Assembly (NCBI GenBank): GCA_023426545.1
Contig: JAFAAN010000171.1
Location: 186,001-250,000 of the forward strand
Reading direction: 5' to 3'
From: Pseudomonadota bacterium
GTDB taxonomy: Bacteria; Myxococcota; Myxococcia; Myxococcales; Myxococcaceae
Length of the DNA: 64,000 nucleotides
Part shown: positions 19,483 to 28,136 of the stretch, piece by piece
Layout of the letters: each line of letters begins with the position of its first letter
How positions within the stretch are numbered: the first letter of the stretch is position 1
Made by a program: the position numbers and the translations under genes
The notes under the pieces: model-generated
Told to the model about the DNA's origin: nothing
Database searches by the model: none
What the model saw: only the letters and a program-made list of their open reading frames with translations

Positions 19483-20835
19483 ATGTTCCAGAAGCTGCTC
19501 ATCGCCAACCGGGGAGAGATTGCCCGCCGCATCGGCGTGGTGGCCCGGAGCATGGGGCTCAAGACGGTCGCCGTGTACTCGGACGCGGACGCCGAGCTGC
19601 CCTTCGTGAAGGAGGCCGACGAGGCGGTGCGCATCGGGCCCGCGCCGGCCAGGGACAGCTACCTCAACGCCGCCGCCATCCTGGAGGCCGCGAAGCAGAC
19701 GGGCGCCCAGGCCATCCACCCAGGCTATGGCTTCCTGTCCGAGAACGGCGAGTTCGCCCAGGCGTGCAAGGACGCGGGGCTCATCTTCGTGGGCCCGCCG
19801 CCCGAGGCGATGGCGCGGATGAAGGACAAGAGCCAGGCCCGCAAGCTGGTGGCCGCCGCGGGCGTCCCGGTGGTGCCCGGCAGTGACGGCGTGGTGCCCG
19901 ATGTGGCCAGCGCCCAGGCGGCGGCGGAGCGCATCGGCTTCCCGGTGCTCCTCAAGGCGGCCAGCGGCGGCGGTGGCATCGGCATGGCGGTGGCGAACAA
20001 CCCCGCGGAGCTGGAGAAGGCGTTCCGCCAGTGCTCGGACCGGGCGAAGGCCGCCTTCGGCAAGGAAGGCGTGTACGTGGAGCGCTACTTCCCGGCGCCG
20101 CGTCACATCGAGGTCCAGATTCTGGGGGACCACCACGGCCACCTCATCCACGGCCTGGAGCGCGAGTGCTCCATCCAGCGCCGCCACCAGAAGGTCGTGG
20201 AGGAGGCGCCCTCCGTGCTGTTCGCGGACGGCCGCAACCCGGAGCTGGCGGAGAAGCTGTTCAGCGCCGCCATCGCCGCGGCGAAGGCCTTCGGCTACGC
20301 GAACGCCGGCACGGTGGAGTTCCTGTACTCGGACGGGCAGGTGTACTTCATCGAGATGAACGCCCGCCTCCAGGTGGAGCACCCGGTGACGGAGCTCACC
20401 ACGGGGCTGGACCTCATCGGGTGGCAGCTGCGCATCGCCGCCGGTGAGCCCCTGACGGTGAAACAGGAGGACGTGAAGCGGCGCGGGGCGGCGCTGGAGT
20501 TCCGCATCTACGCCGAGGACCCCGTGAAGTTCTTCCCGTCCCCGGGGCCGCTGAAGGTGTTCCAGGCGCCCACGGGCGAGGGCGTCCGGCTGGACGCGGG
20601 CTATGGTGAGGGCAACACCGTCACGCCCAACTACGACCCGATGATTGCCAAGCTCATCGTCAGCGGTGAGACGCGGGCGCAGGCCATCGAGCGCTCCGTG
20701 GCGGCGCTCCAGTCCTTCCGCATCGAAGGCATCAAGACGAACATCCCGCTCCACCTGCGCATCGTGCAGGATGCGGCCTTCCGGGCTGGCGAGCTGGACA
20801 CGCACTTCCTGGAGCACCACGCCAAGCCGGCGTAG
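19483..20835 (+). CDS. Biotin carboxylase subunit of an acyl-CoA carboxylase
   Basis: ATP-grasp enzyme that carboxylates biotin on a carrier protein, as the AccC-like subunit of an acetyl-, propionyl- or methylcrotonyl-CoA carboxylase. Its 450 residues equal a stand-alone AccC. Motifs: KLLIANRGEIARR at the N terminus, the ATP loop AASGGGGIGM, ERECSIQRRHQK, and the carboxylase signature EMNARLQVEHPVTE. The ATG at 19483 gives the canonical N terminus. The biotin carrier gene follows after 44 bases. No carboxyltransferase gene lies in the window, so the acyl substrate cannot be assigned. Confidence 0.93.
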   Translation: MFQKLLIANRGEIARRIGVVARSMGLKTVAVYSDADAELPFVKEADEAVRIGPAPARDSYLNAAAILEAAKQTGAQAIHPGYGFLSENGEFAQACKDAGLIFVGPPPEAMARMKDKSQARKLVAAAGVPVVPGSDGVVPDVASAQAAAERIGFPVLLKAASGGGGIGMAVANNPAELEKAFRQCSDRAKAAFGKEGVYVERYFPAPRHIEVQILGDHHGHLIHGLERECSIQRRHQKVVEEAPSVLFADGRNPELAEKLFSAAIAAAKAFGYANAGTVEFLYSDGQVYFIEMNARLQVEHPVTELTTGLDLIGWQLRIAAGEPLTVKQEDVKRRGAALEFRIYAEDPVKFFPSPGPLKVFQAPTGEGVRLDAGYGEGNTVTPNYDPMIAKLIVSGETRAQAIERSVAALQSFRIEGIKTNIPLHLRIVQDAAFRAGELDTHFLEHHAKPA

Positions 20836-20879
20836 CGGGCCCGCTCCAGCCCCACCCACCCCTGAGGAGGCACGGATTC

Positions 20880-21092
20880 ATGACGAAGGTTAAGGCGCAC
20901 ATCACCGGCACTGTGTGGAAGATTGAGGTCAAGGTTGGCGACCAGGTCAACGCGGGCGACGTGGTCGCCATCCTCGAGTCCATGAAGATGGAGATGCCCG
21001 TGGAGCCAGAGGATGGCGGCATCGTGCAGGAGATCCTTGTGAAGGAGTCCCAGTCGGTCACAGAGGGCGAAGTCCTCATGGTGCTCGGCTAG
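20880..21092 (+). CDS. Minimal biotin carrier (biotinyl domain) protein
   Basis: A 70-residue biotinyl domain with nothing added. The biotinylation motif ESMKME puts the modified lysine at residue 36, between two Gly-containing hairpins (KVGDQVNAGDVV and the EGEVLMVLG end). Such short carriers work with a separate biotin carboxylase, here the gene just upstream. The ribosome site GAGGAGG (about 20864-20870) precedes the ATG. Base composition is less GC-biased than the neighbours, common for short, highly expressed domains. Confidence 0.92.
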   Translation: MTKVKAHITGTVWKIEVKVGDQVNAGDVVAILESMKMEMPVEPEDGGIVQEILVKESQSVTEGEVLMVLG

Positions 21093-21094
21093 CA

Positions 21095-21877
21095 GTGGAG
21101 CCCGCCGCCGCGACAGGGGCGTCACTTGCGGTCGAGGACCGCGACGATGGGGTCCGGGTGCTGACGCTGTCCAACCCGGCCCGGCGCAACGCGCTCGATG
21201 ACGGGCTGCTGGCTCGGCTGGACGCGGCGCTGGAGCCCGCCCCGCATGTGCGCGCCCTCCTGGTGCGCGGCGCGGGCGGAGCGTTCTGCTCCGGTTATGA
21301 CCTGACGCACCTGGGGCCACCTGGCGCGGATGGGCGGCTGCCGGATGATTTGTTGGTGGAGTGCCTGCTGAAGCTGGAGTCCCACCCCGCGCCGAGCGTG
21401 GCGCTGGTGGAGGGGGCGGCGGTGGGGGCGGGCTTCGACCTGGCGGCGTCGTGCGACTTCCGCATCGGCACGCCCAGCGCCGTCTTCCTCATGCCCCCCG
21501 CGCGGCTGGGCATCGTGTATTCGCCCGAGGGACTGGCCCGGGCGGCGCGGCTGGTGGGCGTGGCGCGGGCCAAGCAGCTCTTCCTCGCCGCACGGAAGCT
21601 GAGCGCGCGAGAGGCGCTGGACTGGGGCCTGCTGGACGACTGTGCCGCGGACGCAGAGTCCCGGGCGCTGGCGCTGTGCGCCACCCTGGCGAGCCATGCG
21701 CCGCTGGCGGTGTCGGGGATGAAGGAGTCCTTCGGGCGGCTGTCGCGCGCGCCTCTGGAGGCGGTGGACCGGACCCGGCTGCGTGCCTTGCGCGCGGAGG
21801 CTTTCGGGAGCGACGACGCGAAGGAGGGGCGGGCGGCCTTTCTCGAGAAGCGCCCACCCCGCTTCTCCGGCCGCTAG
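21095..21877 (+). CDS. Enoyl-CoA hydratase/isomerase family protein
   Basis: Crotonase-fold protein of 260 residues that likely acts on an acyl-CoA. Oxyanion-hole motifs are visible: GAGGAFCSGYDLTHL (about residues 62-76) and VEGAAVGAGFDLAASCDFRI (about 105-125). The GTG at 21095 lies two bases after the biotin carrier stop, so the three genes form one operon. The position expected for the first catalytic Glu reads as VGAGFDLA. This leaves open hydratase, decarboxylase or another crotonase activity. The stop codon sits inside a GC-rich hairpin. Confidence 0.85.
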   Translation: MEPAAATGASLAVEDRDDGVRVLTLSNPARRNALDDGLLARLDAALEPAPHVRALLVRGAGGAFCSGYDLTHLGPPGADGRLPDDLLVECLLKLESHPAPSVALVEGAAVGAGFDLAASCDFRIGTPSAVFLMPPARLGIVYSPEGLARAARLVGVARAKQLFLAARKLSAREALDWGLLDDCAADAESRALALCATLASHAPLAVSGMKESFGRLSRAPLEAVDRTRLRALRAEAFGSDDAKEGRAAFLEKRPPRFSGR

Positions 21878-21930
21878 TCAGGGCGGCCGGTGGGGTGCTG
21901 CCACGGCGACATCGACATCAGGTGTCGCCG
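21867..21930. terminator. Paired stop-codon hairpins between convergent genes
   Basis: CCGGCCG (21867-21873) and CGGCCGG (21884-21890) form a hairpin around the TAG of the crotonase gene. CGGCGACA (21904-21911) and TGTCGCCG (21923-21930) form another around the stop of the convergent regulator gene. Neither has a T-run, so they may slow or protect transcript ends instead of acting as classic terminators. Confidence 0.35.
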
Positions 21931-22511
21931 AAGAGCTCGCCCATGCGCAGCTGCAGGGCCGAGGCAATCTTGTACAGCGAGGAGATGGAGGCGGAGGACT
22001 CCGCGCGCTCGATCTGCGACAGCAGCGACACGGACAGGCCCGTGCGCCGCGCGAGCTGCTTGAGCGTGAGCTCCTGCGTCTTGCGCGCGTCACGGATGGT
22101 GCGGCCGATGGCGCGGTGCAGGTCCGCCTCAGGGTCCTGGGACAGGCCCTTCTTCTGGAGGGCGTTGCGGACCGCGGAGATGAACTGCTCCGGCTCCATG
22201 GGCTTCTTGACGTAGTCGGAAGCCTGGGCCTTGAGCGAGGCGACGGCCGTGTCCACCGTGGGGTACGCGGTGGCGACGATGACGGCGACGTCCGTGTCGT
22301 ACTTGCGAATCTGCTCCAGCACCTCGGTGCCCGACATCTGCGGCATCATCATGTCGAGGATGACGAGATGAAAATCGGAGCCCCGGAGGATTTCCACCGT
22401 CTGGGTGGGGTCCGTCGTGGTCACGACCTCGTAGCCTTCGCGCGTCAGGACCAGCTTCAGGTAGTCGCAGTTGTCCTGCTCATCATCAACTACCAGGATG
22501 CGAATCTGCAC
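21918..22511 (-). CDS. Receiver-XRE regulator (response regulator with Cro/C1-type helix-turn-helix)
   Basis: A 197-residue regulator with an unusual domain pair. Residues 1-120 are a CheY-like receiver with acidic pair D9/D10, phospho-acceptor D53 in VILDMMMPQMSG and the conserved DYVKKP lysine. Residues about 133-195 are a Cro/C1 (XRE) helix-turn-helix (TLKQLARRTGLSVSLLSQIE). Most response regulators carry OmpR, NarL or Fis-type outputs, so this pairing is uncommon. The GTG at 22511 has GAGGAG upstream. No kinase gene is adjacent. It lies 74 bases downstream of the FHA gene on the same strand and may be co-transcribed with it. Confidence 0.9.
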   Translation of the reverse strand: MQIRILVVDDEQDNCDYLKLVLTREGYEVVTTTDPTQTVEILRGSDFHLVILDMMMPQMSGTEVLEQIRKYDTDVAVIVATAYPTVDTAVASLKAQASDYVKKPMEPEQFISAVRNALQKKGLSQDPEADLHRAIGRTIRDARKTQELTLKQLARRTGLSVSLLSQIERAESSASISSLYKIASALQLRMGELFGDT

Positions 22512-22544
22512 AGCGTCTCCTCGCTGCAGTCAGGGTCATGTGGC

Positions 22545-22577
22545 CGGAGGTCCCCGTGGGGGGCGAGGGCACCTCCG
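22545..22577 (-). other. Intercistronic hairpin between the FHA gene and the regulator gene
   Basis: CGGAGGT and ACCTCCG form a 7-base stem in the 74-base gap between the two minus-strand genes. There is no T-run, so it may be an attenuator or processing site. Confidence 0.25.
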
Positions 22578-22585
22578 ACGGGTCA

Positions 22586-24328
22586 CTACTTCTTGGGACT
22601 CTTGTAACCGTCGACGAAGCCCTTCACCTTCTCGTACTGCGGGTGGTTGGGCGCCAGTTCCAAGAACTGCATGTAGTGCATCGCGCCCTTGTCGGGCTGA
22701 TTGTCCTTCGCGTAGGCCGACCCGAGGTACAGGTGGCACTCGGGGCGGCCTGGCTCCACCTCGATGCACTTCTCCAGCCGCTCGATGGCCTGGCGGTAGC
22801 GCATGACCTTGAGGAGAGCGAGGCCTTCCTCCTGGAGCTTGGCCGCGGCGGACTGGGGCGGGGGCTCGGGGGGGGCCTTCGCCGCGGCGGCCGCGGCTGC
22901 CGCAGTGGCTGCCTTCTTCTGGGCCTCGGCGACCTGTGCTTTCAGCGCGGCGTACTCCCTGGCGAACGCCTTGGTGCCGGCGCTCTCGCGCAGGGCCTCA
23001 TCCGCATCGGAGAGCTTGCCGTCGCCCAGCGCCTGGCGGGCCTCGTCGAGCCGGCGCTTCATCAACTGCTCGGCGCGGGCCTCGTCGAGCCGCGTCTCGA
23101 TCTCCCGGGGGCGCTGGCCGTTCGCGTCCTTGATGACCTCCAGCGCCGCCACGGCCGTGTCGAAGTCGCGCGCCGCGATCGCCTTGTCCGCGACCGCCCG
23201 CTGCTCCTCCAGCGAGGGGCCACGAGGTGGCGGAGGCGTCTCGGGCTTGGGAGGCGTCGCCGCGGCGTGGGCCTCGTTGCCCACGGGCTCGTCATCAGCG
23301 GGTGTGGGCGGTGTGTCGATGGCAGGGCGCGCGGTGGCCGGCTCCGGCGGCTCGGCCACGACGACGGGCGTCGGGGACTGCATGCCCTGCTGGTTCATGA
23401 AGTAGACGGCCGCGCCTCCACCGCCGAGCAGCAGCGCGACGAAGCCCGCCACCAGCGGCAGCTTCGAGCGGGAGCCCCCGCCGGCGGCCAGGTCGTCCGT
23501 CACGTCGCCGGCGCTGATGAAGCGCAGCTTCACGTGACCCAGCTCGATGACGTCACCCGTGGAGAGCGTGGCCTGTGCGTAGCTCTCACCGTTGACCGTC
23601 ATGCCGTTGGCGGACTGCATGTCGATGACGCGCCACTCGCCGCTGTCCTCTCGGACGAGCTTGGCGTGGGTGCGCGACAGCGACCGATGATCCAACGTGA
23701 TGTCGTTGTCGTCGGTGCGGCCGATCCGCAGCTCCGTGCGGATGCAGGCGAACTCCTGGCCCTTGAGCTCGTCGGGGGACAGAACGAGCAGCCGGGGCGC
23801 GTCCTCGGCGGGGACGTCCACGACCTTGCGCGGGCGATCCGCCTCCACCTGATCCAACCGGATGATGGAGGTGGAGTGCCGGCGCATTTCCGAGGCGCTG
23901 AGCGAGGGCGGCGTGTGGTCGCTCTCCTCGGCTTCGTCGTCGCGGGAGTGCTCCCCGGAGTCGTCGTCTTCGTCCGGCTCGGGCTCCGGCCGGCGGGCGG
24001 GCACTTTGGTGGTGATGGGGCCTACGGCGTTGGGCGCACCTTCGGCCTGGAGAGCCAGGTCGTAGTCGCCAATCTGGACCAGGTCGCCCGTTTTCAGGGG
24101 CGACTGACCCGCGATTCGCTCGCCGTTGATCCGGGTGCCGTTATAGCTCCCCAGGTCCTCCACCACGACGTGGCCATTGAGTCGTACCAGTCGCGCGTGA
24201 CGACGAGACACATTCCGTTCCGTCAGGCGGATGGTGTTTCCCTCCTGACGGCCAATGGTGATCTCGTCACGCACGAAGGGAACGACAGTCTTGCGCCCTT
24301 CGTCGTCTTCGATGATGAGCTTCAGCAC
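22586..24328 (-). CDS. Double-FHA membrane protein with C-terminal TPR-like region
   Basis: A 580-residue protein. FHA1 covers about residues 1-95 (ITIGRQEGNTIRL, SRRHARL, GSYNGTRING). FHA2 covers about 175-270 (LRIGRTDDNDITL, LSRTHAKL, SANGMTVNG). Both keep the Arg, Ser and Asn residues that bind phosphothreonine. One membrane segment follows at about 285-308 (LPLVAGFVALLLGGGGAAVYF). The rest is helical, Ala/Glu-rich and ends in TPR-like repeats, probably in the periplasm. A role in Ser/Thr-kinase signalling is inferred. The GTG at 24328 was chosen because a sigma-70-like promoter lies just upstream of it. The ATG at 24394 would lie upstream of the -35 box. Confidence 0.88.
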   Translation of the reverse strand: MLKLIIEDDEGRKTVVPFVRDEITIGRQEGNTIRLTERNVSRRHARLVRLNGHVVVEDLGSYNGTRINGERIAGQSPLKTGDLVQIGDYDLALQAEGAPNAVGPITTKVPARRPEPEPDEDDDSGEHSRDDEAEESDHTPPSLSASEMRRHSTSIIRLDQVEADRPRKVVDVPAEDAPRLLVLSPDELKGQEFACIRTELRIGRTDDNDITLDHRSLSRTHAKLVREDSGEWRVIDMQSANGMTVNGESYAQATLSTGDVIELGHVKLRFISAGDVTDDLAAGGGSRSKLPLVAGFVALLLGGGGAAVYFMNQQGMQSPTPVVVAEPPEPATARPAIDTPPTPADDEPVGNEAHAAATPPKPETPPPPRGPSLEEQRAVADKAIAARDFDTAVAALEVIKDANGQRPREIETRLDEARAEQLMKRRLDEARQALGDGKLSDADEALRESAGTKAFAREYAALKAQVAEAQKKAATAAAAAAAAKAPPEPPPQSAAAKLQEEGLALLKVMRYRQAIERLEKCIEVEPGRPECHLYLGSAYAKDNQPDKGAMHYMQFLELAPNHPQYEKVKGFVDGYKSPKK

Positions 24329-24346
24329 GGGTCCGATCCGCGTACA

Positions 24347-24376
24347 GTCATAGCAGAACGCCCTTTCCCTGTACAA
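24347..24376 (-). promoter_or_regulatory. Candidate sigma-70-type promoter of the FHA gene
   Basis: On the minus strand, TTGTAC, an 18-base spacer and TATGAC match -35/-10 boxes. The predicted start is near 24340, leaving a leader of about 12 bases to the GTG at 24328. It lies in the divergent region shared with the rhomboid gene. Confidence 0.4.
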
Positions 24377-24436
24377 GACATGCATCCCCTTCAAAAGACA
24401 GGGCTTTCTTCAGAGGAAGTGGGGCAGGAGAGCACG

Positions 24437-25990
24437 TTGTCCATCGGTCAATTGGCCGGTGGAGGGCGACCCGGGGGGGCGCCCTGGGGCACCCTGATCC
24501 TGGCCGCCACGCTGGTGGGCATCCATGCCGCGGCGCGTTCTTCCGGGCCGCTGGGGGTGGATGTCCTCTTGAGGTGGGGCGCGAAGGCGGGCCCCCTGGT
24601 GGTGGACGCGGGGCAGCCCTGGCGGCTCGTCACCGCCAACTTCCTCCATCGGGACTTCCTTCACCTGGGGCTGAACCTCCTGGTGCTGCTGGCGGCGGGC
24701 AGCGTCCTGGAGCGGCTCTGCCGCCGCCGGGACTACCTGGCGCTGCTGGCCGCGGCCGGGCTGGCCACGATGGCCGGCTCGCTCGGCTGGTCCGGGGCGG
24801 TGAGCGTCGGCGCGTCCGGGATGGTGTACGGCTGTGTAGGGGCGCTGCTGGTGCTGGGCCGCCGCCACCGGTCGCGGCTGTCGGCGCGGTGGATGTCCGG
24901 GGAGGCGGCGCTGCCCACGGTGCTCGTCTTCCTCTGGATGGGCTGGACGTCGGTGGGGGTGGACAACGCCGGGCACCTGGGGGGGCTGCTCGCGGGCCTG
25001 CTGTGTGGTGTCTTCCTGGAGCCTCGCTGGAAGCCGGACTCGGGCTGGCTGCGGCCGGTGGGCATGGTGGCGGCGGCGGTGCTGCTGGCGTTCGGCGTCG
25101 TGGCGGAGCGCTCGGCCTGGCGCACGGAGCGGGATGACGGCTTCGGCATCTCGGTGGCCCTGCCGGGGGACTGGCGGGGCGAGCTGGACGGGCACGGGCG
25201 GCGGACCTTCTCCAACGGATTGCCGGGACGGGGCCGTGCGACGTTCTCCGCGGAGGCCATCGAGACGGGCGAGCCGGGGGATGGGGCGGTGCAGGCGCGG
25301 CAGTACCTGGAGGAGGTGCTGGTGCACGGCGCACCGGGCCCCGAGGGCCGGACACGGAAGGTGACGGGGCCGGTGGCGGCGCGCGTCGGAGGGCGGAGCG
25401 CGCAGCGGATGCGGGCGGAGCTGGATGCGCCTGGAGGCGCCACGCACCTGATGGCTCTCTTCGTGCCCCGGGGCGAGTGGGTCTACCGGTTCGTCTTCAC
25501 GTGGCCCGCGGCGTACCCCGCCTATGCGGAGGTCGTGGAGCGGATGGTGGCGGAGCTGCGCTTCGATGAGCCCTCCGTCCTGCGCGAGGCGCGGGCCAGG
25601 GCCCTGCTCGTCCCGGGGGCTCCCGGGCCGCTCCGCTCACTGGGCGCGGTGCTCCGCAGGCTGGGGCTCCCCAGGGAAGCGGTGGCGCCGCTGGCGGAGT
25701 CCGTGCGGCTGTCACCCTCTCATGTGGAGACGCGGGTGGAGCTGGCGCGGGCGCTCCTGGAGGCCGCACGCGTGGATGAGGGGTGTCACGCGGCCGCGGA
25801 GGCGCGGCTGTACGGCCCTTCGGACACGGGGGCATTGGAGGCGGGCGTGCGCTGCGAGTTGTCGCGCGGCGACGTCGAGCGGGCCTTGGAGCGCTTGGTC
25901 GAGGCGCGCAGGGTGGACCCCCAGGATGCCCGGCTGCGCGCGGCGGAGCTGGCGCTCCGGACGGTGCTGGAGTCCTCGCCGCGCCCCTGA
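24437..25990 (+). CDS. Rhomboid-family intramembrane protease with C-terminal TPR-like domain
   Basis: Residues about 10-235 are a rhomboid fold. The GxSG motif (GASG, Ser127) and the helix-6 His (GHLGGLLAG, His180) form the catalytic pair, so the protease looks active. The HRDFLHLGLNLL segment lies in the early helices. Residues about 240-370 form a soluble domain (FGISVALPGDW onward), like lipid-associated or PsbP-like folds. Residues about 390-517 look like TPR helices. The TTG at 24437 was chosen for its AGGAG ribosome site six bases away. The ATG at 24380 (19 more residues) has no such site. The gene is divergent from the FHA gene; a shared envelope role is speculative. Confidence 0.85.
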   Translation: MSIGQLAGGGRPGGAPWGTLILAATLVGIHAAARSSGPLGVDVLLRWGAKAGPLVVDAGQPWRLVTANFLHRDFLHLGLNLLVLLAAGSVLERLCRRRDYLALLAAAGLATMAGSLGWSGAVSVGASGMVYGCVGALLVLGRRHRSRLSARWMSGEAALPTVLVFLWMGWTSVGVDNAGHLGGLLAGLLCGVFLEPRWKPDSGWLRPVGMVAAAVLLAFGVVAERSAWRTERDDGFGISVALPGDWRGELDGHGRRTFSNGLPGRGRATFSAEAIETGEPGDGAVQARQYLEEVLVHGAPGPEGRTRKVTGPVAARVGGRSAQRMRAELDAPGGATHLMALFVPRGEWVYRFVFTWPAAYPAYAEVVERMVAELRFDEPSVLREARARALLVPGAPGPLRSLGAVLRRLGLPREAVAPLAESVRLSPSHVETRVELARALLEAARVDEGCHAAAEARLYGPSDTGALEAGVRCELSRGDVERALERLVEARRVDPQDARLRAAELALRTVLESSPRP

Positions 25991-26041
25991 ATGCCGGGAA
26001 GCGCCCTGGCTGCGGCGGTCCAGCGAGGGGACGGGCCGCAC

Positions 26042-26923
26042 TCACCACCCAGTGCCGAAGGCGCGCACCGCGAGCCCCGTGCTCACCGTCCACTCGCTGC
26101 GCCGGACCAGCCCCGCGTCCCGGTGGGCATAGGCGCCGGACACCTGGAACACCACGGGCTGGTCCTCGACGGCCAGGACGACGCGCTCCAGGCCGGCGTC
26201 TGCCCTCGCACGGAAGTACAGCCCCCGGTCGAAGCCCACACTCCAGCCCGCGAGCCCTGTCGCGCGCAGGGCCCAGAGCCCATCCGCTGACTCCAGCCCG
26301 GCGTCGACCATCAGCTCCGTGAACGGCGCCACCGTGTGCTGCTGCGCTCCGTCGCGCGCGCGCCGCACCGTATGCGTGGCAAGCGGCCCCACGCCGAACC
26401 ACACGCGCTCCGTCTCCGAGCGCACCGGGTCCAGCAGCAACCCCACGCGCCCCGACTCCAGTGTCCAGCCGGGTCCCTCCCAGACGCGGCGCTCCACGTG
26501 TCCCAGGCGCAGCGCCACCGTCACGTCGAAGGGGAAGGGGACGCGGAGCGGCCTCGCCGTGGGCACCAGGATGAAGCCCTCCTCGAGGTGGCGGCGCAGC
26601 GTCCCGTCATAGGCCGTGAAGGTGAGCCCGCGCTGTGCGCCGTCCCAGGCCTCCAACGTCAGCAGGCGGTGGTTGTTGAACCAGGGCGAGCCCTTGCTTC
26701 GGCTGTTGCGTCCCATGCGGATGTGCACGCTGGTGCGCACCGCGCGGGAGAGCCCCGCCTCGGTGAGTCGCATGCGCGTGCCCAGCACGAACCCGTCTCC
26801 TGGGTCGAAGCAGAGGGGGTGGGGCTCGCCCCGCGCGTCCAGGGCGATGCAGGCGTCGGCATCGGCCCCTGGCGGCGCCTCCGCGGTGGAGGCCAGCAGC
26901 AACACCAGTCCGAGCATCAGCAC
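26042..26923 (-). CDS. Secreted protein of unknown function, downstream member of a two-gene set
   Basis: A 293-residue protein with a short signal peptide (MLGLVLLLASTAEA) and a predicted beta-rich mature part with alternating hydrophobic and charged residues, as in outer membrane or periplasmic beta proteins. I recognise no family. The GTG at 26923 is four bases after the upstream stop and has AAGGAG seven bases before it. This is better than the ATG at 26917. Its late region (RALGLAGWSVGFDRGLYFRARADAG-like) resembles the end of the preceding protein, so the two may be distant paralogues. Confidence 0.75.
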   Translation of the reverse strand: MLMLGLVLLLASTAEAPPGADADACIALDARGEPHPLCFDPGDGFVLGTRMRLTEAGLSRAVRTSVHIRMGRNSRSKGSPWFNNHRLLTLEAWDGAQRGLTFTAYDGTLRRHLEEGFILVPTARPLRVPFPFDVTVALRLGHVERRVWEGPGWTLESGRVGLLLDPVRSETERVWFGVGPLATHTVRRARDGAQQHTVAPFTELMVDAGLESADGLWALRATGLAGWSVGFDRGLYFRARADAGLERVVLAVEDQPVVFQVSGAYAHRDAGLVRRSEWTVSTGLAVRAFGTGW

Positions 26924-26927
26924 GCGC

Positions 26928-28136
26928 CTACTCCTTCGGGGTCGCGGTGACGGGGGCGGTGCGCCGCGCGGGCGCCCACAGCGAGAAGCGCAGGCCCGCG
27001 GACGCGGACCACTCCCAGCGCACGGGCACGCCGGCGAGGTCGTCACGCCGCACGCCGCGTCCGTCCACCAGCAGGCTCAGGGGTTGGTCATTGATCGCCA
27101 CGAGGATGACCTCATAGCCGGCCTGGAAGCGCAGCCGCTCGGGCTGGCGCGGGCGGCCCGCCACCCTGGGCGCCAGCAGCACCTTCTCCGCTTCCACGCT
27201 CAGGCGCAGGTGGTGGAAGCCGTCCCGGTCCAGCGTGAGGTCCCCTTCCAGCGCCGCGGTCGGCACGACGGTGTTGAAGCCGTGCACGATGTCGCGCTCC
27301 AGGGACGGCCCGCCGCGGATGCGCACGTAGGACACCAGGTCCTTCGAGTGCCACAGGTCCACCGTCGCGTGGAGGGCGCCCCACGTGAGGAAGCGCGCCA
27401 CCACGTCATCCCGCTTCAGCTCCTCCAGGTGGAGCGTCTCCAGCCAGAGGCCCAGGTTCAGGTGGAGGTCGTGCCGCCGGGGCTTCCCGAAGAAGCTCGT
27501 CACGCGAAGGAGCGGGTCGTCGCGCTGGACGCTGAAGTCGTAGCGGAGCGTGGTCAGGTCGAGCGAGGGCTCGCCCAGGTGCAGCTCCGTCTCCAGGAAG
27601 CGGAACCGATGCAGGCGCTTGCCGCGGCCAGGGACTTCCACCGCGATGCCGAAGTCGGCGCGCACGCGGCTCACCACGCTCCCGTCGTGGGTCAGCGGCG
27701 CCCAGGCGGCTCCCAGCCAGATGCGCCGGTTCAGGTCGAAGTTGAACTGCATCACCCGCCCGCGCTCGTCGCGGTACCAGCCCGGTGGCGCATCCGCGAG
27801 CGCGGGCTCCATCCGGTATGTCTTCACCTGCTCCGCCGCGTCATCGTCGAACGCGTTCGAGCAGGGCGTCACCCGCGCCTGAAGCCGGTCCGTCTCCACG
27901 CCTTCCATGTCCAGCTCCCGCAGCGGCGCCACCCGGCATCGCTGGGTGGCGTCGTCACACTGGGCCCGCCACTCGCCGAAGGGATGGGCCTTCGTCGGCG
28001 GCAGCCGCAAGCACACCGTGCGGGCGTTCCAGGTCTGGACGGGAAGTGGTGAGGAGGGGGGCTGAAGGACGGGGGCCTCGCCTCCTGGCTGTGCGAGCAG
28101 GAGGGCGACGGCGAGCGGCACTGCGGGGGCGAGCAT
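26928..28136 (-). CDS. Secreted beta-rich protein of unknown function, first of a two-gene set
   Basis: A 402-residue protein with a signal peptide (PAVPLAVALLLAQPG) and, after a Pro-rich linker, a mature part rich in alternating beta-type strands (FNFDLNRRIWLGAAW, RRHDLHLNLGLWLETL). Three Cys lie in the first 110 residues. An outer membrane location is inferred from this pattern, not from a known family. The ATG at 28136 has GAGGAG five bases upstream. It is coupled to the next gene by a four-base gap. Confidence 0.75.
   Translation of the reverse strand: MLAPAVPLAVALLLAQPGGEAPVLQPPSSPLPVQTWNARTVCLRLPPTKAHPFGEWRAQCDDATQRCRVAPLRELDMEGVETDRLQARVTPCSNAFDDDAAEQVKTYRMEPALADAPPGWYRDERGRVMQFNFDLNRRIWLGAAWAPLTHDGSVVSRVRADFGIAVEVPGRGKRLHRFRFLETELHLGEPSLDLTTLRYDFSVQRDDPLLRVTSFFGKPRRHDLHLNLGLWLETLHLEELKRDDVVARFLTWGALHATVDLWHSKDLVSYVRIRGGPSLERDIVHGFNTVVPTAALEGDLTLDRDGFHHLRLSVEAEKVLLAPRVAGRPRQPERLRFQAGYEVILVAINDQPLSLLVDGRGVRRDDLAGVPVRWEWSASAGLRFSLWAPARRTAPVTATPKE

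Noticed and set aside
22538..24379. Upstream extension of the rhomboid reading frame opposite the FHA gene
   Set aside because: This part has no rhomboid features and is antisense to clear FHA motifs.
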